A stretch of 64,000 bases of DNA, from NCBI RefSeq assembly GCF_005937885.2, contig NZ_CP042176.1:7187501-7251500 (forward strand), read 5' to 3'. Both the position numbers and the translations under genes were made by a program. The DNA is from Bradyrhizobium sp. KBS0727 (GTDB taxonomy: Bacteria; Pseudomonadota; Alphaproteobacteria; Rhizobiales; Xanthobacteraceae). This document shows, piece by piece, positions 8,896 to 16,885 of this stretch (the first letter of the stretch is position 1; every line of letters begins with the position of its first letter). The notes beneath the pieces are model-generated. The model saw only the letters and a program-made list of their open reading frames with translations, was not told the DNA's origin and did not search any database.

Positions 8896-10236
8896 CTACT
8901 CCGCCGCCGCATTCCTCCCTGGCGCGCCGACATAGCCGGCGGGATCACCGAAGCGTTCGACCATGACCGCGGCCAGGTCCTTGGCCTTGCTGGTAACGCA
9001 GGCGCCGGAGCGTACCGTGTAGCGGTCCTGATGCGCGAGATGTGACGGCGCTTCGCCCTTCTGCAGCGCGCGGGCGGCCTCCATCACCAGTTTGCGGAAG
9101 TGCAAGATCCCCAGATCGGTCGGCCCGAGATGCTCGCGGGTGCGGTCGGCGATCGGGCCCTGGCTGTCCTGCACGGCGGCGTCCTGTTCGGACACGCCCT
9201 TGATGCCGGTGTAGCTGCTGGTCTTCTGCAGTTTGCGGTCGATCAGGTAATCGTTCGCCCTGTTGCGCAGCGGAACGTAGTTCTCGTCGACCACCGACAT
9301 CACGCCGTTGCCGCCGGCGTAACCGTCGCGCTCGGCTTGCGTCAGCGGGCGCTCGGGATTCCAGGCATAGGTGTAGATCCAGCAACTGGTGTCGGTGACC
9401 GGCACGAAGCTCTGGCCGAAAATATTCTCGCCGGGCATCGAGCTCGGCGCATAAGCATGCACCGGCATCAGGAACTGGGCGATGCGCCAGTAGATGTTGT
9501 CGGTGCCGGTCAGCCGGCCGCCGGCGACCGTCAGGCCGGCCTCGTGCGGATGGATCTTGATCACCGGGCGCGGGTCTTCCGCGATCCAGCGCATGTGGTC
9601 GGTGGCGACCCGCGTCAGCGGATTGACGAAATGCTTCTTGATGTCGAGGATTTCGTTCTCTTCCTTTTCGAAGGAGAGATGCGCGAAGGTGAAATGCGCG
9701 GTGTCGATCGCGCCTTCCAGTGCCTGCACCCAGTTGCAGTCCTGCCATTTCTTGGTGACGTAGCGGTGCGAGGCCGGCACCAGCGCCATCTCCAGCGCGG
9801 GCAATTCCGGGACCTGCTCGGCCGGACCCATATAGGCCCAGATCATTTCGCCCCATTCCCGCACCGGATAGGACTTGATGCGGATCAGGTCCTTGGCGTT
9901 GAGATCGGGATACGAGGTCGGCATATCGACGCAGCGGCCGTCGGTATCGAATTTCCAGCCGTGATAGACGCAGCGGATGCCGCATTCCTCGTTGCGGCCG
10001 AGCCAGAGATTGGCGCCGCGGTGCGGGCAATACTGGTCGATGACGCCGACGACGCCCCTGGTGTCGCGGAAGGCGAGCAGTTCCTCGCCCATGACCACGA
10101 TCTTCTTGGGCGTCCCGTCGGCCTCCGGCAATTCCGCCGACAGCAGCACCGGCAGCCAGAAGCGCCGTAGCAATTCGCCCATTCCGGTCCCGGCGCCGCT
10201 CTCGGTCAGGAATTTGTTGTCTTCTGCGCGGAGCAT
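8896..10236 (-). CDS. Rieske non-haem iron oxygenase, large subunit (phthalate 4,5-dioxygenase-like)
   Basis: A 446-residue ring-hydroxylating-type oxygenase. The Rieske [2Fe-2S] ligands are C70-x-H72 (YCPHRG) and C89-x2-H92 (CVYHGW). The mononuclear iron ligands are visible as D178-x2-H181-x4-H186 (IDTAHFTFAH). The layout resembles the phthalate 4,5-dioxygenase and related one-component oxygenases that use a separate reductase; no reductase or ferredoxin gene is adjacent. The substrate is unknown. The ATG at 10236 has GGAGGAAG upstream. A TauD-like gene lies 76 bases upstream on the same strand. Confidence 0.92.
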   Translation of the reverse strand: MLRAEDNKFLTESGAGTGMGELLRRFWLPVLLSAELPEADGTPKKIVVMGEELLAFRDTRGVVGVIDQYCPHRGANLWLGRNEECGIRCVYHGWKFDTDGRCVDMPTSYPDLNAKDLIRIKSYPVREWGEMIWAYMGPAEQVPELPALEMALVPASHRYVTKKWQDCNWVQALEGAIDTAHFTFAHLSFEKEENEILDIKKHFVNPLTRVATDHMRWIAEDPRPVIKIHPHEAGLTVAGGRLTGTDNIYWRIAQFLMPVHAYAPSSMPGENIFGQSFVPVTDTSCWIYTYAWNPERPLTQAERDGYAGGNGVMSVVDENYVPLRNRANDYLIDRKLQKTSSYTGIKGVSEQDAAVQDSQGPIADRTREHLGPTDLGILHFRKLVMEAARALQKGEAPSHLAHQDRYTVRSGACVTSKAKDLAAVMVERFGDPAGYVGAPGRNAAAE

Positions 10237-10312
10237 GGGGCTTCCTCCGATGTTTTGTTTTGGTTTTGGCCAAGCTTGGCGCCGGCGTGGCGCAGCGTCA
10301 ACGCATCAAGGC

Positions 10313-11194
10313 TTACACCGGCCGCTCGCCCTTCACCGTCACCCGCGTGCCTGATCGGGTGTGCGGCCAGTAGTCCCACATCGCGCGGTGCTGGGCGCAG
10401 CGGTTGTCCCAGAACGCGATCGCGTTCTCGGTCCAGCGGAAGCGGCACTGGAACAGCGGGTTCTCGGCGTGCTGGTAGAGATAGGCCAGCATGGCGTCGC
10501 TCTCGTCGCGGGGGACGCCAATCAGGAAGCGGGTGAAGCCGCGGTTGACATAGAGCGCCTTCTTGCCGGTCACCGGATGGGTGCGCACGACAGGATGTTC
10601 AGCGCGCGGATATTGCGGCCGGTCGGCGACACCGTAGTTGGCGTACAGCCCACGATAGGTCTGCTCGCCGTCATGCAGCGCGGTGAGCCCGTCGAGATAG
10701 GCCTTCATCCGGTCCGACAGTGATTCATAGGCCGCGTACATGTTGGCGAACAGCGTGTCGCCGCCGCGCGGCGGGCACTGCTTGATATAGAGGATCGAGC
10801 CCATCGGCGGCTCCTCGTCACAGGACACGTCGGTGTGCCAGCCCTCGCCATTGGCGCGCGGGGAATCCTTGTCGGCATAGATCTTCATCAAGGCCGGATC
10901 GTCGCCTTCATGGGGTGCTGCCGGGTGAATATGCAGGTCGCCGAACTGGCGGCCGAAGGCGAGGTGCTGTTGCGGAGTGATGTGCTGGTCGCGGAAAAAT
11001 ATCACGAGGTTTTCGGCGAGCGCGCGATGGATCTCGTCCATGGTGCGGTTCGACAGCGTGCCGGCGAGATCGACGCCGGAGATTTCCGCGCCGATGATCG
11101 GCGTCAGCTTCTCGACGCCGATGGTCTCATAGGGTTCGCTCTCGCCGGCAACGTGCCGATAGCGGGGTCCCTGCTTGCTGGACAGCGAACTCAT
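10313..11194 (-). CDS. TauD/TfdA family Fe(II)/2-oxoglutarate dioxygenase
   Basis: A 293-residue enzyme. The iron-binding facial triad is visible as H120-x-D122 (GWHTDVSC) and H269 (NRCAQHRAMWDY), with R284 (SGTRVT) placed to bind 2-oxoglutarate. Family members hydroxylate and cleave taurine, alkyl sulfates, phenoxyacetates or similar substrates; which one applies here is not visible. The frame is open to 11254, but the ATG at 11194 has GGAGG at good spacing and is the preferred start. It lies between ispG and the Rieske oxygenase on the same strand, suggesting a two-gene catabolic unit. Confidence 0.92.
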   Translation of the reverse strand: MSSLSSKQGPRYRHVAGESEPYETIGVEKLTPIIGAEISGVDLAGTLSNRTMDEIHRALAENLVIFFRDQHITPQQHLAFGRQFGDLHIHPAAPHEGDDPALMKIYADKDSPRANGEGWHTDVSCDEEPPMGSILYIKQCPPRGGDTLFANMYAAYESLSDRMKAYLDGLTALHDGEQTYRGLYANYGVADRPQYPRAEHPVVRTHPVTGKKALYVNRGFTRFLIGVPRDESDAMLAYLYQHAENPLFQCRFRWTENAIAFWDNRCAQHRAMWDYWPHTRSGTRVTVKGERPV

Positions 11195-11281
11195 GGCGCG
11201 GCCTCCGATGGCTGTTATTTTCAGCCATCGTAACCCGGATGGAGCCAAGCGCAATCCATCCGCGGGGCCGACGGAGAGAGT

Positions 11282-12565
11282 TTACTCCGCCGCCGTGGTC
11301 TCGGGGGTCTTGCTGCCGGCGCCGTAGCGCTGGTCGATATAGTCGATCACCAGCGCCTTGAAATCGGTGGCGATCGAGGGGCCGCGCAGGGTGCGGAACT
11401 TCTTGCCGTCGACGAACACCGGCGCTGCCGGCGCTTCGCCGGTGCCGGGCAGGGAGATGCCGATATTGGCGTGCTTGGACTCGCCCGGGCCGTTGACGAT
11501 GCAGCCCATGACCGCGACGTTGAGTGCCTCGACGCCGGGATATTGCGTCTTCCAGCCCGGCATCTCTTCCCGGATGAAATCCTGGATCGAGCGCGCCAGT
11601 TCCTGGAACGTGGTCGAGGTGGTGCGGCCGCAGCCGGGGCATGCCGCGACCAGCGGCACGAAGGTGCGGAAGCCCATGGTCTGCAGCAATTCCTGCGCTA
11701 CCTGAACTTCCAGCGTGCGATCGCCGCCGGGCTCCGGCGTCAGCGAAATGCGGACGGTATCGCCGATGCCGTCCTGCAAGAGGATGCCGAGCGCCGCCGA
11801 CGAAGCGACGATGCCCTTCGATCCCATGCCGGCCTCGGTGAGGCCGAGATGGATGGCGTAGTCCGACCGCGACGCCAGCGTCTGGTAGACCGCGATCAGG
11901 TCCTGCACGGCGGAGACCTTCGCCGACAGGATCATCCTGTTCTTGGGCATGCCGAGCTCTTGCGCGCGGGCGGCCGACAGCAGCGCCGACTGCACCATCG
12001 CTTCACGCGTCACTGCGCGGACATCCTTCGGCTGCGGCAGCAGCGCGTTTTCGTCCATCAGCTTGGTCAGCAATTCCTGATCGAGCGAGCCCCAGTTGGC
12101 GCCGATGCGGACCGGTTTGTCGTTCTTGTTGGCGATCTCGATGATGTCGGCGAACTGGGTGTCGCGCTTGTTCTTGAAACCGACATTGCCGGGATTGATG
12201 CGGTATTTGTCGAGCGCCTCGGCGCAGGCCGGATAGTCGGCGAGCAGCTTGTGGCCGATGTAATGGAAGTCGCCGATCAAGGGCGTGGTGATGCCGCGCT
12301 TGCGCAGGCCGTCGCGGATGTGCGGAACGGCGGCCGCCGCCTCCTCGCGGTCGACCGTGATGCGGACCATTTCCGAGCCGGCGCGCGACAACGCTGCGAC
12401 CTGCGCGATGGTGCCGTCGATATCGGCGGTGTCGGTGTTGGTCATCGACTGCACGACGATCGGCGCGCCGCCGCCGACGGCGACATTGCCGACCATGACC
12501 TGGGTGGTTTGATGCCGGGCGCGCGGGCCGGCGACGTCGTCTTGCGGGAGTTCGGGCTTGTTCAT
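11282..12565 (-). CDS. ispG: 4-hydroxy-3-methylbut-2-en-1-yl diphosphate synthase (flavodoxin)
   Basis: A 427-residue [4Fe-4S] enzyme of the MEP isoprenoid pathway that converts methylerythritol cyclodiphosphate to HMBPP. The N-terminal TIM-barrel part carries VVQSMTNTDTADIDGT, and the C-terminal part holds the cluster cysteines in CPGCGRT and CIVNGPGE. Two in-frame starts exist; the ATG at 12565 has a GAGG upstream and gives the usual N-terminus. It supplies IPP/DMAPP to prenyltransferases such as the IspA encoded at 2056. Confidence 0.96.
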   Translation of the reverse strand: MNKPELPQDDVAGPRARHQTTQVMVGNVAVGGGAPIVVQSMTNTDTADIDGTIAQVAALSRAGSEMVRITVDREEAAAAVPHIRDGLRKRGITTPLIGDFHYIGHKLLADYPACAEALDKYRINPGNVGFKNKRDTQFADIIEIANKNDKPVRIGANWGSLDQELLTKLMDENALLPQPKDVRAVTREAMVQSALLSAARAQELGMPKNRMILSAKVSAVQDLIAVYQTLASRSDYAIHLGLTEAGMGSKGIVASSAALGILLQDGIGDTVRISLTPEPGGDRTLEVQVAQELLQTMGFRTFVPLVAACPGCGRTTSTTFQELARSIQDFIREEMPGWKTQYPGVEALNVAVMGCIVNGPGESKHANIGISLPGTGEAPAAPVFVDGKKFRTLRGPSIATDFKALVIDYIDQRYGAGSKTPETTAAE

Positions 12566-12852
12566 GGGGCCTCGAATATCAGGTTTTGGTGACATTCACC
12601 AAGGGAACGGGCAAGGGAACAGGAACGACACCGCCCACCTTCGCCCGGATTGAAATTTTACTCTGTTTATTCAATGACTTAACCCGGCCATTACGGTCGA
12701 AGGCGCCACCACCGGCGGCGCCCTCCCTTGAGAACTATATTGGACAGGAATCGCCGGATTGGAAGGGCGGCTTGCAACCGGCGGCCGCCTTTTCAGCATG
12801 GGCGCCACGCCGTAGCATCGGTCAAAATGTCAAAATGTAATGGGAGGCAGCT

Positions 12853-13728
12853 ATGTCGGGGCGTAACGGGCTGATCAGCACGGCGGAACTCGCTGAAATT
12901 CTCGACCGGCCGAACCTGCGGCTGTTCGACTGCACGACCTATCTGGAACCAGCGCCTGAAGGCAGCAGCCTGCCATATCTGGCCGTGCCCGGGCAGCACA
13001 CCTTCGAGGCCGGGCATATTCCGGGCGCGGATTTCCTCGACCTGCAAGGCGAGTTCTCCGACCAAAACACCGAGCTTCGCTTCATGATGCCCGGCGTGGC
13101 GCAGCTCGGCGCGGCGTTCGGCCGTCACGGCATTTCCGCCGACAGCGAGGTGGTGCTGTACAGCATCGGCACCCCGATGTGGGCGACGCGGTTCTGGTGG
13201 ATGCTGACGTCGCTCGGATTTGAAAACCTCGCGGTGCTCGACGGCGGCCTCGACAAGTGGAAGCTCGAGGGCCGCGCGCTCGAGGCCGGTCCTGCGAAGG
13301 GCTACCCGCCCGCGACGTTTGCGGCGAAACCGAAACCGGGATTTTTCGTCGACAAGCAGCAGACGTTGGCGGCCACCACCGCGCGCAACACCGTCGTCGT
13401 CAACGCGCTGGGCCCGCAATTCCACAAGGGGCTGGAGCCGAGCCGCTATGGCCGCCCCGGCCGCGTGCCCGGCAGTTGCAACGTCTCGGCTGCGACGCTG
13501 CTCGATCCGCAGACCAAGACGTTCGTGCCGCTGGCTGACGCGGAAGCGAAATTCGCCGCGCAAGGCATCACCAAGGACAAGCGCGTGGTCGCCTATTGCG
13601 GCGGCGGCATCTCGGCGACGATCGATCTGTTCCTGCTGCATCGGCTCGGTTACCAAAATCTCACGCTCTATGACGGCTCGATGGGCGAATGGGCAAAGGA
13701 CGCGTCGCTGCCGATCGAGACGGGTTAG
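12853..13728 (+). CDS. Tandem-rhodanese sulfurtransferase
   Basis: A 291-residue protein with two rhodanese domains (about 5-140 and 165-285), like thiosulfate or 3-mercaptopyruvate sulfurtransferases. Only the second domain has an active-site cysteine: C249 in AYCGGGISAT. In the first domain the equivalent loop reads YSIGTPMW, so it is inactive, as is normal for the family. The loop CGGGISAT differs from the classic CRKGVT and CGSGVT loops, so the donor is unclear. A GGGAGGC ribosome binding site precedes the ATG. Confidence 0.9.
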   Translation: MSGRNGLISTAELAEILDRPNLRLFDCTTYLEPAPEGSSLPYLAVPGQHTFEAGHIPGADFLDLQGEFSDQNTELRFMMPGVAQLGAAFGRHGISADSEVVLYSIGTPMWATRFWWMLTSLGFENLAVLDGGLDKWKLEGRALEAGPAKGYPPATFAAKPKPGFFVDKQQTLAATTARNTVVVNALGPQFHKGLEPSRYGRPGRVPGSCNVSAATLLDPQTKTFVPLADAEAKFAAQGITKDKRVVAYCGGGISATIDLFLLHRLGYQNLTLYDGSMGEWAKDASLPIETG

Positions 13729-13735
13729 TATTCCT

Positions 13736-13811
13736 GTAGCCCGGATGAGCGTAGCGATATCCGGGGAGGTGTCAGAGTGGTCCCGGATGTCGCTGCGCTC
13801 ATCCGGGCTAC
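13736..13811. repeat. Inverted repeat, GTAGCCCGGATGAGCG family
   Basis: The left arm gtagcccggatgagcg at 13736-13751 is matched by the exact inverted arm cgctcatccgggctac at the right end, and a second nested pair (atatccgggg and cccggatgt) lies inside. It can form a long two-part hairpin just after the rhodanese stop codon. I recall this type as a dispersed repeat in Bradyrhizobium genomes. Confidence 0.75.
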
Positions 13812-13829
13812 GAAGCTCGTTACAAATAC

Positions 13830-14300
13830 GACTTCACATTCTCGCGGCGCGATGCGCCCGGAGTTTTGCGTTTCGTTTGCCCTCGGAAATCAGAGGGCGC
13901 AGGGAAGACCGGGTGCGCGCTGCACCCGCGGTCTCGCGTGCGATTTGCATCAAAAGATATGCACACGAGCATACAGGTTCAGCGGAGAACACCCGGCCTT
14001 CCCTGCGCAATGGCTTTACGGCTTATACGATTTCGTCCTGGTGACCGGCTTTCTTGCCACCATCATCGACGTCGGCTTTCGCTTCCGCCAACTTGACGCC
14101 AGCACCGGGGCGTCGGACCCAAACGATTTCACCGTACGCAAGTGCCGCGCTCGTCAGTCGCAGCATCAGCGTCCACCGCTCCCTGCCCCTCGTTCGCGAC
14201 GATGGCCAACGCCCCTTTGGTGGGACAGGATGGCGGGAGTTGAACCACTGATTTGCCCGACGGGTTAAGCGATATTTTGCCCGTCGGGTTAATTTGTCGC
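13830..14300 (-). repeat. Long interspersed repeat of Bradyrhizobium type, no gene
   Basis: Non-coding stretch. I recognise wording such as atgcgcccggagttttgcg, cagggaagaccgggtgcgcg and cccggccttccctgcgcaat from a repeat found many times in Bradyrhizobium genomes, where it often yields spurious small ORFs. The outer parts (gaagaccgggtgcg and cacccggccttc) are mutually inverted and could pair. The right end carries two copies of a gcccg-a/t-cgggttaa phrase. Identification rests on recall, not on a search. Confidence 0.6.
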
Positions 14301-14443
14301 AGGCGCGCGGTGCTGGCATCCCAGACTCACATACAGGGCCCACGTAATTGCTTTCGAAAGTCGGTTACCGGACAGACGTTGAAGTGCCGGAGTCCTAGAA
14401 TTGATCCCCCACGATCCACGGCTGTTCACCGTGAGTTACTGTG

Positions 14444-14623
14444 ATGAAGCGACAGCGATCCGCACCGCATACCCTTGAAGACCAGATTTCGGCCTACGCA
14501 GCCCGTTTGAAAGCAGAGGCTGCTGATCTTCCAGATGGCCCCCAGAAAAATCATCTATTTGAAAAAATCAGGCAGCTTGAAGCTGCATCTTCCATGAACG
14601 CATGGTTAGCCCCGTCCGAGTAG
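14444..14623 (+). CDS. Small hypothetical protein, 59 residues
   Basis: A mostly helical, charged small protein with the core LKAEAADLPDGPQKNHLFEK and an ending like SSMNAWLAPSE. It belongs to a kind of short protein I recall as widespread and unnamed in bradyrhizobia (pattern: a helix, LPxGP, a second helix, and MxxWL). A GTG lies one codon upstream of the chosen ATG. The next gene begins six bases after the stop, so the three small genes here look like an operon. No function is assigned. Confidence 0.65.
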   Translation: MKRQRSAPHTLEDQISAYAARLKAEAADLPDGPQKNHLFEKIRQLEAASSMNAWLAPSE

Positions 14624-14628
14624 ACGCC

Positions 14629-14844
14629 ATGTCGACCAGGAAACCGGAAGTAATCGCACCTTCGCCTCTCAGGAGGCATGCCGCAGATGCGCTAAGGAGA
14701 GCACGGAGGCTGCCGGTTGGCCACGCCAGAAACGACCTAAGGCAACTGGCCATGGGTCTTCTCTGGCTCGAGAGACGGGGACTGTCCGAGACGGAGCCGC
14801 AGGCCGCGGCTGCAGCCCCTGAAATGGGGAGCGACCATGTCTAG
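14629..14844 (+). CDS. Small basic hypothetical protein, 71 residues
   Basis: An Arg-rich protein with the segment RRLPVGHARNDLRQLAMGLL followed by WLERRG. This echoes the upstream gene's pattern (an L-P-x-G turn between two helices), so the two may be distant relatives. The ATG at 14629 lies five bases after the previous stop; an in-frame GTG-type extension overlaps the previous gene and is less likely. Its end overlaps the next gene by eight bases, which supports translational coupling. Function unknown. Confidence 0.55.
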   Translation: MSTRKPEVIAPSPLRRHAADALRRARRLPVGHARNDLRQLAMGLLWLERRGLSETEPQAAAAAPEMGSDHV

Positions 14845-15064
14845 ATTGTATCCCGAGCTGTTGCCGACCCAGCGCCCCCGCTGTCCCAGGTGCCAGATGC
14901 GGATGATCAGCGCCGCAGTCACGGCCGCGGCCAAGGGATTTGAGGATCGAACGTTCGAGTGCACGAGGTGTGGGTATGTCGAGACCAAGCTGCTGATCGC
15001 CGATCCCCTGGTCTCACCGACCGCGATAGCCTGGACCAACGCCGGCCTGAAGCGGCCAGACTAA
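14837..15064 (+). CDS. Small zinc-ribbon protein, 75 residues
   Basis: Four cysteines in two pairs, CPRCQ near residue 16 and CTRCGY near residue 44, make a zinc-ribbon with a short beta hairpin between them. Such ribbons bind nucleic acid or protein partners; no further domain is present. The ATG lies inside the 3' end of the previous gene and is preceded by GGGGAGCG. The stop is ten bases from the convergent Crp/Fnr gene. It may act as a small regulator or stress factor; that is inference only. Confidence 0.7.
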   Translation: MSRLYPELLPTQRPRCPRCQMRMISAAVTAAAKGFEDRTFECTRCGYVETKLLIADPLVSPTAIAWTNAGLKRPD

Positions 15065-15074
15065 ATTTTGCGCT

Positions 15075-15779
15075 CTAGATCAGTGTCGCTTCCTGCTCGA
15101 CAAGGCTTTCGTAGCACTCGCAGGAAAGGCGCTCGAGGGCTTCACGATCCAAAATCCGGATGACGCCACGGGCGTAGGTGATGATACCCTTGTCCTGCAT
15201 CCTGCCCGCAACGTCGGTGACGGAGGTCCTGCGGACGCCGAGCATCTCGGCCAGCAGTTCCTGGGTCAATGCGACCGTGTCGCTTTCGGCGCGGTCGGCC
15301 GATTGCAGCAACCAGCGGCAGAAACGTTCTTCAATCTGATGCAGCGCATTGCAGGCGGCCGTGATGCGGGCTTGCGTCAGCATGACCTCGTTGTAGCGCA
15401 CACAGACGTTGCGAATCGCATCGCTGGTCGCAACAGCTTTCCTGAACGGTGCCGAGGCTATCTTACTGCCGTGAAGCGGCAGCTGAACCATCACGCGAAC
15501 CAGGGATTTGTATAAGCCCAGTCCGGCCATGGCACCGATCACCCCTTCACGCCCGACCGTTGCTGTTTCGATGGCCTTGCCGTCCCGCATCACCCAAAGC
15601 AGCGAAAACATGCCGCTATGGGGGAAGTAAACGAAATCGACTTCGGCGCCGGTTTCAAAAGCAACATCCCCCTGCGCCAACGAAATCGCTGTCAGATGCG
15701 GCCTCAGCGCGTCGAAATCCTTGCGCGGTAACGAGGCAAGCAGCTTGTTGTCCAGCGGATTGGTTGAAGGTGCGTGCAA
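15075..15779 (-). CDS. Crp/Fnr family transcriptional regulator
   Basis: A 234-residue protein with an N-terminal cyclic-nucleotide-binding-type beta barrel (about 10-130) and a C-terminal winged helix. The recognition helix lies around MLGVRRTSVTDVAGRMQ. There is no cluster of N-terminal cysteines, so it is not an oxygen-sensing Fnr. The barrel lacks an obvious cAMP-binding PRSA-type motif, which places it with the many Crp-like regulators of rhizobia that have unknown signals. It is convergent with the zinc-ribbon gene, and about 470 bases of non-coding DNA separate its start from a receiver gene on the other strand. Confidence 0.9.
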   Translation of the reverse strand: MHAPSTNPLDNKLLASLPRKDFDALRPHLTAISLAQGDVAFETGAEVDFVYFPHSGMFSLLWVMRDGKAIETATVGREGVIGAMAGLGLYKSLVRVMVQLPLHGSKIASAPFRKAVATSDAIRNVCVRYNEVMLTQARITAACNALHQIEERFCRWLLQSADRAESDTVALTQELLAEMLGVRRTSVTDVAGRMQDKGIITYARGVIRILDREALERLSCECYESLVEQEATLI

Positions 15780-15999
15780 TGGCGCGGCGGCTTTCCCGCC
15801 CGATCGGAACGAGCGTCATAACCGCAGCTGGATGGATGTGCGCTCCGAGCGCGCTCCGCGGGAATGCCTGATACTAGGATCGGCACAAACCCTTGTCGGT
15901 CCGGTATCCGTCTTTAGGCCAACGTTCGGCCAACCTGATCGGATACAGAAAGTGTAGGCCTTTTCGACGGCGCTGTCTGTTTTATTGGGCCCAACCGTT

Positions 16000-16025
16000 C
16001 GATATGTACGATTTACGACATATCG
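16000..16025. promoter_or_regulatory. Inverted repeat CGATATGT-N10-ACATATCG, possible operator
   Basis: Perfect 8-bp arms separated by ten bases, in the otherwise empty stretch 15780-16250 between the divergent Crp/Fnr and receiver genes. It lies about 220 bases upstream of each start. The sequence does not match a Crp or Fnr half-site (TGTGA, TTGAT). I see no gene in this stretch. Confidence 0.35.
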
Positions 16026-16250
16026 TCAGATTCCTTGGCCTGTCTTGGCGTGTAACACACCCTCTCCGCACGAATTGTTCGGGAAACTGACGGGTTTTTT
16101 GTCGATCTACGGAACAAAGCGCCGGATCGCATATTTGGAGATAAGCACCGCCTTTGTTCGTTATCCGACATAGGAATTGGGTGAGGCGCACCTGTGCGAT
16201 GACGCAGGTCTTTAAGCGCAACTTTTGGCATCTCAGCGAGATCGGGAACA

Positions 16251-16628
16251 ATGCGGCATCCCGCATGCAGCCGACCTGTCGTGCTTATCGTCGAGGACGA
16301 CGTTTTACTCCGATGGACCGCGATCGCGATCATCGAGGAGGCCGGCTTTGACGTCGTCGAAGCCGGAGCCGGAATCGAGGCCATTTCGGTGCTCGAAAAG
16401 CGGAGCGATATCCAGACGGTTTTCACCGATGTTGAACTGCCTGGTTCAATCAACGGAATTCAGCTCGCCCACCTGATCCGCACCCGTTGGCCGTCCATCA
16501 GGCTCATCGCCACGTCCGGTCAGCTCAGACTGCGGGAAGATGATCTTCCGGCGGGTGCGCGTTTCCTGCACAAGCCATACGCCGTTGCCAACCTGACCGG
16601 CGCGCTAAAGGAACTGATGGAGCCATAG
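16251..16628 (+). CDS. Stand-alone response-regulator receiver protein
   Basis: A 125-residue single REC domain. The acidic pocket is E15-D16-D17, the phospho-acceptor is D60 (FTDVELPG), the switch residues T88/S89 lie in ATSGQ, and the conserved lysine is K108 (FLHKPY). There is no output domain, so it acts by protein contact or in a phosphorelay. This subtype is common in Bradyrhizobium and often partners with hybrid histidine kinases; none is nearby. The ATG sits about eight bases after a GGGA element. Confidence 0.9.
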   Translation: MRHPACSRPVVLIVEDDVLLRWTAIAIIEEAGFDVVEAGAGIEAISVLEKRSDIQTVFTDVELPGSINGIQLAHLIRTRWPSIRLIATSGQLRLREDDLPAGARFLHKPYAVANLTGALKELMEP

Positions 16629-16689
16629 CCGCGGGCGGCGGCCTTGCTAATCGAAGGCTTCGTTACCTCCATGACTGCTCCGATTGCTT

Positions 16690-16885
16690 CCGGCTGGAGC
16701 GGTTGCCGGGTGGGACTTGCACCCACTGGAACGCGCCGCCTTGCACGGCGCACACCCGAAACAGACATTCGACCGCTTGGTCCCGCGTCGAAAACTGCCT
16801 ACGTTCGGGTCGGGTGCAAACAGACGGGATTGGCAATGAGACGACGCGATTTCACCCCGCTTCTCGGCGCCCCGGAGGGGATCGA
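16690..16885 (+). pseudogene. Ghost of an ABC-type binding-protein start and its upstream repeat
   Basis: At 16837 an ATG opens a peptide MRRRDFTPLLGAPEGIE that stops at once. Its first ten residues match the common Tat-type start of ABC_sub_bind proteins (MRRRxFxxLLGGA). The stretch before it, with phrases such as ttgcacggcgcacacccgaaacagacattcg, resembles a dispersed leader I recall ahead of such genes. This looks like the 5' end of a paralogue whose body was lost, now fused in front of the intact gene at 16886. Confidence 0.5.

Noticed and set aside
14205..14260. Possible tRNA 3' end (ggttcaactcccgcc on the minus strand)
   Set aside because: The stretch resembles a T-arm with a TTC loop, but the flanking bases do not pair as a T-stem and no cloverleaf can be built around it; it lies in the interspersed repeat.
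13777..14268. 163-residue ORF and others in the 13.8-14.3 kb gap
   Set aside because: Translation of a dispersed repeat with no domain and no ribosome binding site.
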